Source: Heterostelium multicystogenum (taxonomy: Eukaryota; Evosea; Eumycetozoa; Acytosteliales; Acytosteliaceae). From it: a stretch of DNA of 64,000 bases. The DNA lies in assembly GCA_003667245.1 (NCBI GenBank), contig RCNN01000082.1:1-64000 (forward strand), written 5' to 3'. Below, in pieces: positions 53,201 to 63,828 of the stretch. The translations under genes and the position numbers were made by a program. Numbering within the stretch: the stretch's first letter is position 1; every line of letters starts with the position of its first letter. The notes under the pieces were generated by a model, which saw only the letters and a program-made list of their open reading frames with translations, was not told the DNA's origin and did not search any database.

Positions 53201-53657
53201 TCGCTTCTGCATCCACCTGCACTTCCAGAGGTGACTGTCTGTGCTGAAGTTTGAGGTGTTGGTGACCATGGTTTGCATGTCTTGTCCATGAGGTCACACC
53301 ATTTACCCCATCCACAATCTACATCTTTATTACATGAACCTGAACCACTTCCAGAGGTGATTGTCTGAGGTGCTGTTGATGATGAACCTCCTTGTACACA
53401 AGTTGCTTCTCCATTTTGAACAACGCAAATAAATCCATCTAAACAAACTTTATTTGAACATGCATCTAAAATGTTTTATAAATACATAATTATTGTTTGG
53501 TAAATTAGATATTTAGTTATGAAAATTTTTAAATCTATATTTTCACTAGTTGTTGAAATCAAGATCAGAACTACACAATACCTTCTGCATTTACCAAATA
53601 TATTATTATTGAGAATAATAATATTATTAATAGATACTTTTTTGTAATTGTACCCAT
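50275..53657 (-). CDS. Secreted FOLN / Cys-rich / Thr-rich / SdrD-B-like protein, tandem copy B with TIAPA repeats
   Basis: Exon 1 (53582-53657) has the same 76-nt signal-peptide exon as copy A. Exon 2 starts at 53465. It encodes one FOLN unit, four W-G-x-W-C modules (one more than copy A), two FOLN units (CLHGSHCVLINGQAQC; CVKGTVCALVDGRPTC), a Thr-rich stalk with about thirty TIAPA repeats, and four SdrD/Cna-B-like units (GYSYWDMNDDGADS, GFTWIDSNNDGQF, WWDMNSDGVKEN, YAFLDTNGDGNHDAGEPYFD). These resemble colossins, large dictyostelid extracellular proteins. Breaks: an extra T at 51972-51974 within the repeat, near 51535, near 50905, and a compensating pair near 50380. With the latter corrected the frame runs through SVVYNPVKSISGFVKL to TAA at 50275, matching the VISGFV end of copy A. 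Confidence 0.8.
51796..52252 (-). repeat. 15-bp tandem repeat coding for TIAPA
   Basis: About thirty units of gcaggtgcaatagttgc-type sequence (15 bp) lie in tandem, varying mainly at one codon (gtt, gtg or gta). One unit at 51969-51980 has an additional T. It is flanked by diverged units of a TIATA type on the left and a TTAPP type (15 bp, about 52259-52320) on the right. Confidence 0.95.
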
Positions 53658-53719
53658 TATAATTTATTTTACTCAGGTGTTGTAGTGGTTGTTATTAATA
53701 TTTATATTAGTTCCAATAG
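53538..53719 (-). repeat. Duplicated 5' segment of tandem copy B
   Basis: This is the counterpart of 49411-49593. It includes the signal-peptide exon and about 60 bp of upstream sequence. The conserved upstream part contains TTTACTCAGGTGTTGTAG, which may belong to the promoter or 5' leader. Confidence 0.85.
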
Positions 53720-54299
53720 TTGAGTTGGAAATAGTAATATTTTAAAAAAACAATAATTATTTTTTGTTAAAAACTAATATTAATACTAATTATAATATAA
53801 TAATAATAATTTATTGTTAGCAATAGAATAATAATAATAAATAAATAATAATAAAAATAATTTATTCAATCAAAAAATAGCTACTATTGTTATTATTATT
53901 ATTATTGAAGAAAAACAAATGTCAACTTAAGCTTACTATGATACCTTACAATATCGATAGGTAAAAGACAACCAATCAACTCTATCTAATATGTCATGAC
54001 CATATCAAAAAGATATTCAATAACCAAATGAATTTGACCCAAGTCATCTCTGGGTGTGAAAAAGTTCAATGTGATGTTGTATATAATCAAAAGTAAATTA
54101 AGTACTCATTGTGGGGTTGAAAGTTGATTGATTTGGTCAATTAGTAGGGTTGCAACGTGCAGACACAAAAATATTGATTTGATTGTAATAGTGTCAAAAA
54201 GTAATTCATTATCACTACTCCACTTTGTTATAAATATATCTCTAACTATAGTTACTAATTTTGAGTTTTGAAATTTCAAAAAAGGTATGATCACTTGAG
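53720..54299. other. AT-rich spacer upstream of copy B
   Basis: AAT/TTA repeats near 53790-53910. I see no gene. Confidence 0.45.
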
Positions 54300-54600
54300 A
54301 GTCTTCGATAAGATTTATCTTTCAACAAAACCAGATATAACTTTGAGGTGATTGTTTGCTGTTGGGATTTCGAAGCAAAAAGTCTTGATCCATATTGTTT
54401 TGGTTGGGAATTACTTATAGACACTAATATTAACAAAGTACTGTATTTGGTTGGTAGAGTGTGTCGATGAAAACTCATAAGGTCCCTAGGTTTGTGATGC
54501 GCCCCTGTGTTCATTCTAGGGTAGGTTCGGCTTCTATTCATGGAAACCATAATCATTAGTTTCAAGGAATACATATGATGTTATGGCGTTTGGCTTTTCA
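54300..54600 (-). pseudogene. Decayed third copy, 3' end only, of the FOLN/SdrB-like family
   Basis: The minus strand reads YVFLETNDYGFHE, a stop, then fragments, TKTIWIKTF and finally VISGFVER before a stop. These match the last SdrB-like unit (YAFLDTNGDGNHDAGEPYF) and the VISGFV ending of copies A and B. The nucleotide string aacaaaaccagatataact is also shared with copy A near 46645. Several stops and shifts, and loss of everything upstream, mark it as a pseudogene. It shows the tandem array once had at least three members. Confidence 0.75.
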
Positions 54601-54834
54601 CGAAGTAATCAATGTATAGTCGCTGGAAGTCGGCCATATTTTTTGATCTTTAGTAGTAGGTAATTTATTGTTTTTATATGTTTGTTCAGATCTAATTGAA
54701 ATTGATTTTCAATATATCTTGGCACACACAAATCACTGTACATACTCTGTTTAATTCCATGATATTGCTATGAGTGCTTACTTTTGTTTAACTATTTAAA
54801 CTATCGAGAATGTACGATGATGATTATTAATTTA

Positions 54835-55680
54835 TTATGATGATAACATTTGGAATGATATAGCAATATCTATGATTAGTTGGAATACACCACAAAATAT
54901 GAATTGATTTGGTGCATTATTGTAGAAGAAATACAATGTCTTAAATAAGTCACCAACAAACCATGATCCAATCAAAACAAAACTATAGATTAAGTAGGTA
55001 GAGTAAATATAGTGGCATTATCCTATAAATATTTGAGTCGTATTTACCTTAATCCTTTAGCAGAGCCATTCTTGTAGTTTTGATAAAGTTGTGGAACACC
55101 TAGCATTGCTTCGATTGTCAATGATAGAGTTCCCAAGAGATCAAAGAATGAACTTGATCCATAGAACATCATTGAAAGCAACATAAAGAATCCACTGTAG
55201 CCTCCCAAGAATATCACTGGTTGCAACCGCTCGAGTTAGTAGATGCTACAATTGCTATAGCCGAGCGATAGAGTATATTGCTAACTTACAATAGGGCTGC
55301 AGAGTATCCCATTCCCAAAATGGCTGGGTGGTGAATGATTGTGAGAGTGATCGACGTGATCTTGAGATTGAATCGGATGCCTTCAGCGATACAGTAAGCT
55401 GCAGCATGAGCAGCTGGGCAATGATCATGACGATTGCCTGGTAGAGCAGAGTGATTTCGAAACGCTTGCCTATCCAGAAGTAGCATCTCAATATATTGGA
55501 GAGCAACAGGATCAGCGAGACCTTGCTGCTGAACGCCTCTGCATTTCTGGTTTCCTTCATCGACTTGTACTGTGAGACGTAACCGACCACCGGTCCAAAT
55601 ACCATAATCAGCGAGAACACCATTTCACCACTACTTATATAACTAATCGATTCCAAAACTATCTCTTTATTAAACTTCAT
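54835..55680 (-). CDS. PQ-loop membrane protein, SLC66A2/PQLC1-like
   Basis: Three exons, 55290-55680, 55048-55216 and 54835-54982, join in phase to 708 nt, 235 residues. About seven hydrophobic segments are expected. The first PQ-loop region reads GPVVGYVSQYKSMKETRNAE and continues with RCYFWIGKRFEITLLYQAI. The second reads LLGTLSLTIEAMLGVPQLYQ followed by NYKNGSAKGLS. A Ser/Arg-rich cytosolic loop precedes PFWEWDTLQPY, as in SLC66A2. Relatives are lysosomal or Golgi/endosomal transporters or lipid-transport regulators; the substrate is unknown. An upstream in-frame ATG at 55731 would add a hydrophobic 17-residue extension, but I prefer 55680 (MKFNKEIVLESISY). No frame break is needed. Confidence 0.82.
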
Positions 55681-56044
55681 ACAAAACAGGTAAAGAAAGC
55701 AAAGCAAAGCAAACAAACTAACTAATAACAAACAACAACAAACACCGTATATATATATATATTAAAGTCTGTATTAAATTACAATTGTTGTTGAAGTTAT
55801 TGAAGTTGTTTAATTAATAATATTAGCTAATTATGATTTTGGACATAATAATAATCCACATACACCCACACCCACACTCTCTCTCTGAACCAAAATCACA
55901 CACCTTTTAAAACTACTTAATTTTTCCAATGCGTATATTTGCAAGATCTCATTATTATTAATATCGCTCACACCACCACCACATTCTATTAGTTTATATA
56001 AATATTTATGTTTGATTTCAATTTAATATGAATGTATTATTTAT
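55681..56044. other. Intergenic spacer
   Basis: A TA run near 55747-55762 and a CACCAC stretch; nothing coding. It should hold the PQ-loop gene promoter. Confidence 0.4.
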
Positions 56045-58495
56045 TTAAAGTGTTTCAATGTTGACATTGATAGATTGCAAATATTCTTGGAATAAGGAGT
56101 AGAATTTCTTTTTAAGTTGTTGCTTGTCGGTGTGCGATTGGAAGTTGAAGGAGTACGGGGTTCGCAACAACGAGAATACATGCTTCAAACTGAGGTGGGA
56201 GTTGTTTACGATTTCCAATAGCATCTCGGCCCTGGAGCTAGAGTAGAGGCTGCTTCTGAAACTGCAGATGACCACTGGAACGTTCGAGTCCAGCAGATGT
56301 CTGATGGGTGTAGTGAATGACATGTCGGCTGTGTACACCTTGAGCTTGTCGGTAAGACTCAGCTCCACTGGGATCGAGTAGGCAGAGAGATACTGCATCA
56401 TTCTTGGATACTTGTGGATCTGGAAGGCGCCAGACAAACGAGATGCTCCTGTTACGTGGATCGTAGAGACTACGGAATCAATGTCGGATTTTCCGCAGAA
56501 CTGCACAATGTTGAAGTTCTCAGATCTCAAATACTCCAGTGTCTTTGAATAATAATGCATTTCAGGTGGTGGAATTTGTTCTAGATTAGCACAAATATCA
56601 ACCAATAGATTAGTACACAGAATTACTAATTGTAATCCACTGATTTAGCTATCGACTTACCGCTTCCAAAGATACCAAATCCACATACGCCGTTTGCTTT
56701 GTTGGTTACAGCAAGCTTGGCAGTGTTGAATGCATCGATTGGGTCGTCTTTGTTGGGCGAAATATAAAGAATGAAGGCAATCTTGATTTTATCATCTGCT
56801 TCCCACTTGCTCTTGAGTGCAAAGAGAAGGCTCAAAACCTCCTCCTGTGTCTTGAGAACCTTTGTGTGTGATGCTGGACGTATGCTTATCTCAATGTACA
56901 ATACGTTGTCTTTGATTGCAGTCTCGATAATATCGTTTAATCCATTTTCGATTTGCTCCTTTGTTTGGAGCAGCGAATTCATTATTCTCTTGGCTAGTGA
57001 AATCGATTGATCAGAGTGCGATGGATTCTGAATCAGCTGTTTAAATTGACTAAAATCGGCACATGGCTGCTTTAATTTGAATTGTTTGACCAAATCTAAT
57101 TTGGCGTGCTCGATTTCCTTCCACATCTGCTCGACCGACACCGATCCATCGAAACGGCAATGCAAATCAGCCTTTGGAAGTGATTTCAAAATGTCGAGGG
57201 TTACCTTTGGTGGCGAGCTGACTATTTGCTTTGGAATACTGGATCTGTTATGTACATCGATTCCATGCTCAAGATAGTAGTTCTTGTTGGCAAGAACACC
57301 AGAAACATCGTAACCATGCTCCTTGAAAATTTGAATGGCACGGTGAACCGCATTCATTCTGAGCATTTTTTTCAATGGCGACTCGATAAAAGCAGCTGAG
57401 AACGAGTGGTCTATCAAACGGACAACCTCCTCCACTTGGAAATTGAATGTATCGATTGCCAACTTGAATTCTCCAGAAAGAGTAATGTTGGACATGGTCA
57501 CATTGTCGCAGCAAAGAGCAACCACAGCACCGGCATCAAAGTACTTACGAATTGGATGGGCAGCGGGTGATTCAATTCCCTTGATTTGGTAATTACTAGT
57601 AATACAACATTCAATTGGAATTCTTCTATTTACCATATAATTTAATAAAGCCCTATATGGAGAATCAACAGGTGAATAAATATACTATAATCAATCAATT
57701 AATTGGTGACTTACTCATTTTCTTGAACTGCAATACCATGTCCAATACGGTGTGCACCACAAGAATGGATGGAGTCTGCTACTGAGACCCAGGATGAATC
57801 CTCACCTGAGTGGAGTGTACAATTTACACCTTTTTGACGGATAATAGCAAAAGCTTCTTTGTGGAGCACCGAAGAGTATCCATTCTCAGCACCAGCCAAG
57901 TCGAATGCAACTACACCTTTATTACGGTAACGCCATGCAATTTCAGCAAGATCTTTTGTGACTGATGGATCCAGATGACGGAGACCACAGACAATGATTC
58001 TAACTTTGATTGTCATATTCAACTCGACTATAGCCAAACCGTCGCAAACAGCCTCCATTACACCAGCCAAAGACAATCCATTGTTAATGTGAAGCACCGG
58101 ACTGAATCTAACCTCCAAATAGGTCACATTATCTTTGTGGGCATCCTCACACATTTCCACAAAAATTCTGGTAATTGCCGCTGCATAAAGGATAGGATGG
58201 CGGTCAGTCAGCTACATCCTTATTCAAATGAATTGCACACAACCAGTTACTTACAGGCAGTTTGCATCACAGCACAAGTATATTGAAAAGCTTCAAGGAA
58301 ATGTGGTAAACTATCACAGTTCTTGTCCTTTAAGATGTAGTCTCCAATTTTATCGATGTCATATGTTGGCAGCTCGATATTTTGCTCCAATGCCAGCTCG
58401 ACCAAAGTGTCCAGTCTAATTGAACCATCAAGATGACGATGCAACTCTGCCTTTGGCAATAGTTTACAGATATCCAAAGTAATCTCCTTAGTCAT
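56045..58495 (-). CDS. ada: Double-domain adenosine deaminase: active-like N-domain, degenerate C-domain
   Basis: Four exons (58255-58495, 57715-58180, 56661-57652, 56045-56580) join in phase to 744 residues, about twice the length of ordinary adenosine deaminase. The D. discoideum enzyme is likewise long. The N-terminal domain has the zinc and catalytic motifs: KAELHRHLDGS (His-x-His), VTYLEVRFSP, CTLHSGED, GAHRIGHGIAVQ and LCCDNVTMSN. It should convert adenosine to inosine in the cytosol. The C-terminal half begins with a recognisable echo (KADLHCRFDGS, VLYIEISIRPASH), but the second His of His-x-His is Arg and the HSGE site reads VTGA, so it cannot bind zinc in the usual way. It may serve in dimerisation or regulation. 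No frame break is present. Confidence 0.88.
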
Positions 58496-59006
58496 TCTAT
58501 CTTTTTCTTTACTATTATTATATCTCTAAGTTATTACAATTGGTAGTATTATATTTTTATTGATAACAACACAATTAAATAGACTCTCTCCAAATTCTAA
58601 ATCAATCTAAGCAAATTAGAAAGTAAATCTAAATATCTAGTTTTAATAATAAAAACACACAAACCACACACATATATGACCTCCATATCAAAACAGTTTC
58701 CAAACTTTTCATTTTAATTTAAAATAACAAAACTTAAAATAAAAAAATCTTTTTTAAATTTTAAAAACAAATCAAAAAAAACACATCAATCTTACGAAGG
58801 TAATTAACAAATCTGGGGTTTTGTCCTATGATTATGAAAAAACAATCATGAACACCCAGTCACCTCCACTTCATTAAATTGTAAAATGAAAAGTTTCACT
58901 GGAGTGATGTATGAAGAATTGATGATTGTTAACAACCATCAGAAATATTGTTTTATTTTATTATTTGATTTAACTTAATTGTATAATTAATTGAAGGATA
59001 ATAATT
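58496..59006. other. Intergenic spacer
   Basis: AT-rich, with the promoter of the adenosine deaminase gene expected near its upstream end. No gene is seen. Confidence 0.4.
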
Positions 59007-59363
59007 CTATTGTTCCTTTTTTTCATTCATTTCTTTTATCATGATTTCATTGGTATCCACTATATCGATATTACTAGTATTGGGAACTGATAGTTTTTCA
59101 TCGGAATAGAATTTAATAAATCTAGTTGGTGTTACTCTTGGGTAGAAATACTTTGTATCGTTCTCTTTTGTCAGAACTACTCTATTTGATGCCTTGTGGT
59201 GATACTGGTAAACTTTCAAGGGCTGGCTTCGTTCAGAGAGGATAACCCAACTTGGTTTTGGTTTGGCATTCTTCCAGTCTACAATTGGAACATGTTCATT
59301 CATCAACTGTCTGACTGATGGAAAAACCTTGGTGCTCAATGTTTGGAAAAATCTTGGTGCCAT
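59007..59363 (-). CDS. Small basic protein, possibly mitochondrial
   Basis: This single-exon frame gives 118 residues. The start MAPRFFQTLSTKVFPSVRQL has Arg, Lys and hydroxylated residues with no acids, as in a mitochondrial targeting helix. The middle part (VDWKNAKPKPSWVILSERSQ) is basic with aromatic residues. The C-terminus is acidic and Lys-rich. I do not recognise a family; a mitochondrial ribosomal or respiratory accessory protein is possible. Coding-like base use and a compact frame support it as real. Confidence 0.55.
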   Translation of the reverse strand: MAPRFFQTLSTKVFPSVRQLMNEHVPIVDWKNAKPKPSWVILSERSQPLKVYQYHHKASNRVVLTKENDTKYFYPRVTPTRFIKFYSDEKLSVPNTSNIDIVDTNEIMIKEMNEKKEQ

Positions 59364-59977
59364 TATATATTTATAATTTTAAGTCTTTGAAGTAGTAATT
59401 TTTTATAAATAAAGATATGTTTTATTTGATGCTTGAGTTATTATTGATGAATGAAAGAGTACACTCATGAGTCCTTTAAATAGTTGACCAAAAGAGAAAT
59501 ATAAACAAAGAATTTAACTTAATTGTCAATCAAAAAATTCAAATATTTTGGTCAATTGATTTTTAAACTCTTGTCAATCAGATCAGTTTTCATTTGGTCT
59601 GTTTGCCTTCAGTGTCAATTGATTTTTAATCCAAATGCATTAATTATAATAATGATAGGAATGATTGACGAAATAGAAGAATAGAGGTCAATCTATGATA
59701 GTTAACTCAACAGTAGTTAGAACTAATCTAATCTAGATTCCAACAACAATACTTTCAATGAATTATTACCAAGTTTGAAGATCAGATTGACTTTAACTTC
59801 ACTTGTAATATGAGAGAGACAAGAGGAATGATTATTTTAATTTTGGATTTATTAATTTTATACAGATATTTTAACTTTTCGGAAAGTTATAACTATATAT
59901 TCGAATTTGAATAATTTTAAATTTACTTTAAACTATTGAGAAAAATACTATTATTATTATGGGAATGCTTTAAATAC
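59364..59977. other. Intergenic spacer
   Basis: TTGGTCAATTGATTTTTAA-like words recur near 59550-59630 as short imperfect repeats. No gene is seen. Confidence 0.4.
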
Positions 59978-62159
59978 TTATTTAATGCTGAGAACGTAGT
60001 TTTGGAATTGTTGGAAGTTGATTGAACCGAGACCAGAGGCGGCGTCGTAACCAGAGGTGGCGTAGTAACCGTATTCACAACAGTAGGCTCTGTTACAGGT
60101 GTTGTCACCAGTAGTGATATCGTGGAAAACGGATGGTTGGGTATCGGCAGCTTGGTAGAGCATTGGGTTGAGGAAACCGAGTTGGGATTTACCAGCGTTC
60201 AAAAGTTGGTCGTTGACCAAAGACAAGAGACCAGCAAGAGTTGGTGAGGAACATGAGGTACCATCAACATTTTCCAAGGCGCATGGGCAGGTATCAGAGT
60301 CGGATTGGGTGTAGGCAATGGAGAAAGCGTGACCAACAAAGGTGACATCTGGGTAGGCACGACCAGAGGTGTTGAATGAGTATGATGGTGGGAGGTTGTG
60401 GTTTTGTTGGAGGAAGGAGCTGACAGCTTGAGCTTGGTAGGCTGGTTGTGGTTGGAGATTGGAGAAACCACCACCGGAGGTGATGATGGCACCAGTTTCA
60501 ATGGAGCAGACAACTTCTGGTTTGGACATGGCGAGGATTTGAGTGGCACCGACAGAGGTGACGTATGGTGAGGAGGTTGGGTAATCTGGATAGAAGAGAG
60601 CACCGTTGTTCTCGTTGTAGCTGTAACCAGAGACAGTGAAACCAGAAAGCTTGACGGACTTGAGTTGGCTGCATGGGCATGTGGAGTGGAGGTGGTAGTT
60701 TTGTCCTTGATCTTGCTCGATGCTGACCTTGCACTTCTTGTTGGCTGAAACGAATTCGGAGAGGGCAGAGTTACCGGTTCTGTCGTTCAAGATGTTGGCA
60801 CAGGTTGGGTTTCCAAGACCAGCTGGGAAAACACAGAGGGTGTTGTTTGGTTCGTAGGCGATGGTGATGGATGGACATTGAGTGGAGGTAGAGGCACAAC
60901 CACCGAGTGGGCAGTACTTGGAGGCATCGAGTGGGCAGTTACCAGAGGCGTAGTAGAAGGATGGGGCACCGTCGTCACCAGAGGAGACCAAGATGGTCAT
61001 ACCCATGAGACCCAACTTTTGGAAGGCAACGTTGGAACGTTCGATGTATTGGAGATTGGAGTAACCGACAGTGTTACATTCGTTGGTGAGGAGACATTGC
61101 TCGAGTTCGGCGAAACCGTAGGAGATGGAAGTGATCATTGGCAATGGTGAGGCACTGGCAATTTGGAGAGCCCAGTCCAAAACCCATTCACCATCAGCAT
61201 GGTTGATGAAGAGGGTAGAGACGTTCAAACCCATGGCAGTGGAGTATTGGATATCCAAATCGGACTCCATTTGATCGCAGTTTTGGTCGAAGCAGTTTGG
61301 GCCTTGACGGTTGACACGGACGTTTTGGATCTTGTAGGTCTTACCGAAGTAGTTGAGGGCACCCATTGAGAAGTAATCTCCGAAAGCGGCGATGGATTGG
61401 TAGGTGGCATCGTTGGTGGCAATTTGGTTGGCTGGGACTCCGTAGTATTGCTTGATGACTGATGGTGTGACGTTCAAACCGGCCTTAAGGTTTCTTGGGG
61501 TGTGTGGCTTCTTGGCATCCAAGGAGACAGCGTTCAACTTTGGATCTTCGATGAATTCGGAGAGACCAACAATGAAATCGATGTGATCAGCCAAATCGGA
61601 TGGGATGTAAGCACGACCATTGATACGGGTACGGAGGTTACCGGTGGAGGTTGAGATGTAATCGAAGAATTGGGTGTTCAACAATTTCTCGATCTTGTTG
61701 ATGGTGGTTCTAACTTGGATGTAGTCGGCAGAGACGATGAAGTCGTATTTGTTGAGACCGTTGGAGAGCAACCAGTTGGAGACGGCCTTGACGGTTTCTT
61801 GGGAGGCACCAGTCAACATATCAATTTCGTTCTTTGTCATGAATTTACCGTAGGCATCAGACTTTGGGTTGGAGACTTCCCAGAACAATTCTTCAAGGAC
61901 ATCGAGGTTGTTCTAAAATTATTTGAGAAATCGAATATTAATATTTCTGAAACCTTGAAAATACAAGGATTAATCGATACATTACTTGTTTTAATAAGAT
62001 TTTGAATGGCAAAATGGCCAATGGAGCAGTCTTGCTGGTCAAGACAAAGGAGGCTGGTGTATCGGTTTCAACTTGGGCAATAACCATCTTTCTGGTTGCC
62101 GAAGCAGAGACAGCGGCGATGGCAATCAATGCCAATAAAGCAAAGTATACAAATTTCAT
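59978..62159 (-). CDS. Sedolisin-family (S53) serine protease, tripeptidyl-peptidase I-like
   Basis: Exons 61986-62159 and 59978-61912 join in phase (GTAATG donor, TTTTAG acceptor) to 702 residues. A signal peptide (MKFVYFALLALIAIAAVSAS) is followed by an S53 prodomain (NLDVLEELFWEVSNPKSDAY, WLLSNG) and a catalytic domain. The Glu-Asp pair lies in QMESDLDIQYSTAMG, the oxyanion Asp in VSSGDDGA, and the nucleophile Ser in DGTSCSSPTLAGLLSL. The C-terminal HDITTGDN and GYDAASGLG belong to the calcium site. TPP1-type enzymes remove tripeptides in acidic lysosomes; a cysteine-rich insert (CPLDASKYCPLGGC) is present here. Codons are richer in C and G endings than in neighbours, consistent with strong expression. 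No frame break is needed. Confidence 0.93.
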
Positions 62160-63442
62160 TGTATTATATATATTTATTTGATTATTTATGATATGACTTT
62201 GAAGTGTTCATGCACCAGTTTATATAGTCAGTGGTAGACTAGCACCAACACTATCGATTGCCTACGAGCAGCTTGGAGATGGATGGCTTACGAAATAAAA
62301 TTTAAAAAATATTTATTTAAAAAGGTGGTGCAAATATAATGTTGTGATGTTGGTAGTTTGTGTATGGAAAGACTTGGCATCCAAACAGTTATGACGATCA
62401 GTGGGGCATATATCACTTAGTGGGCCAAAAACTTGAACAATCATGATCTTTCGTTTTGATTTTTTTAAATGCCCACCAAGGAATGTGTTTTTTTCGTAAA
62501 AAACGAATGTTCAAAATAAAAATTAAAGAATTTTCCAAAGAAAGCTCTGTGGATACCGAAGCTAGTTATCCCCTTCAGACATCTTAATTTTATTAGATTC
62601 TTTAATGTTTCTTATAAAATCCTCATTTTTACATGGTTTCCACGTAAGATAGATATTTTGATTTATATTGTTTTGAGCAATTGTTATCATTGAAGACCTA
62701 ATTAGGTGGAAATATCCAAAGAAACAGAAATGTTGAATTACTTTTCTGGATACTTCTGACATTAGTTTTCTGTTTATCGTGCTTGTTCGATTTAAGGTAG
62801 ATTATCTTTGAAATTTATCCTTGAACCTCATCAATTTAGATATTTTCTCCTATCTTTGATTGTTTTAAAATCCTACACGGTAATCCTTATAAACAATGAG
62901 ACAAAAGGATAGTTCAAACAACTTTTCCTTTGAATAATTGATGTTAAAATCTTAAAAAAATAACCTATCTTTTTCTTTGGAAAAATCTTTTTAATCATCT
63001 GAGGTATCATCATAGTAATCATCAAATGTATAGATCTTCATGATTTGAAGATTACGATTCTTATTATTTTAAGATTAAAGTAAAAGTGGTGAAGTTAATG
63101 AGTTACTTAGATTAACTTTTAATTAAATTTGTTTGAAGTAATATACAAGATTTGCTACAAAATGATTATTGTTGTTGATGGAATTTATTAAATTAATGTT
63201 TATCAATTGGAAATAATAAGTCTGTCTGGAAAATCGAATTAATATACAAGAAGTAAATTCTTTCATTGGTGTTAGAATTATTAAAGAGATGATTTTCCTA
63301 ATATTATGAGAATATTCCATTTTAATTGATTCCATAATTTTTGGATTTCAACTTTTTGGTTCTAAATTGGACTAATTTAAATATTATAATTCTTCCTTAA
63401 AAAACAAAAAATTTAGATATTATTTCATTTTTCCTATATATT
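62160..63442. other. AT-rich spacer
   Basis: No gene is supported. The first part should contain the sedolisin promoter. A minus-strand frame at 62562-62762 (66 codons) is open but shows no family features. Confidence 0.45.
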
Positions 63443-63523
63443 GCAAGCTTAGGAAAGTGGTTAAATCCGCTAGACTCAAGTTCTAGTCCGCAAGGTTCGT
63501 GAGTTCGAATCTCACAGCTTGCA
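63443..63523 (+). tRNA. tRNA-Leu, anticodon CAA, no intron
   Basis: All arms can be folded by eye. The acceptor stem GCAAGCT pairs with AGCTTGC and is followed by discriminator A. The D arm lies within TAGGAAAGTGGTTAAATCC, with the A-box. The anticodon stem is CTAGA/TCTAG with loop CTCAAGT, giving anticodon CAA (reads UUG). A long variable arm typical of class II tRNAs follows, then T stem GTGAG/CTCAC with loop TTCGAAT. The total is 81 nt without an intron, and CCA is not encoded. The T-rich context downstream may terminate polymerase III. Confidence 0.95.
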
Positions 63524-63629
63524 AATAATTTTATTAATATAGCACCTCATGCGGTATTTTTTTAATAAATATGGTTGATCAGACCAATGTTTATTAAAGG
63601 TTATTCAACTCAACTAACTGAATCAAGTT

Positions 63630-63770
63630 CTAAATCAAGATAATAGATACACCTTAATATTAGTTGATTGTAAATAGTGTATAAGTTAATCTTTATTTAA
63701 AACATACCTAAATCAAGATAATAGATACACCTTAATATTAGTTGATTGTAAATAGTGTATAAGTTAATCT
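63630..63770. repeat. 63-bp perfect direct repeat, two copies
   Basis: 63630-63692 and 63708-63770 are identical (starting ctaaatcaagataatagata, ending gtataagttaatct) with a 15-bp spacer. They lie between the tRNA gene and the retroelement fragment. They could be tandem leader modules of the element, or a simple local duplication. Confidence 0.92.
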
Positions 63771-63828
63771 GATTTAGGTTTTCTGATTATTCGTTTTTGT
63801 AGATCGAAAATTATTTGAATTTTTATAA

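Noticed and set aside
56045..58495. Two separate adenosine deaminase genes
   Set aside because: The four exons join in phase without a stop between the domains, and exon 3 spans the end of the first domain and the start of the second.
62562..62762. 66-codon minus-strand frame
   Set aside because: Length is not unusual for this base composition, no family features, no flanking splice signals.
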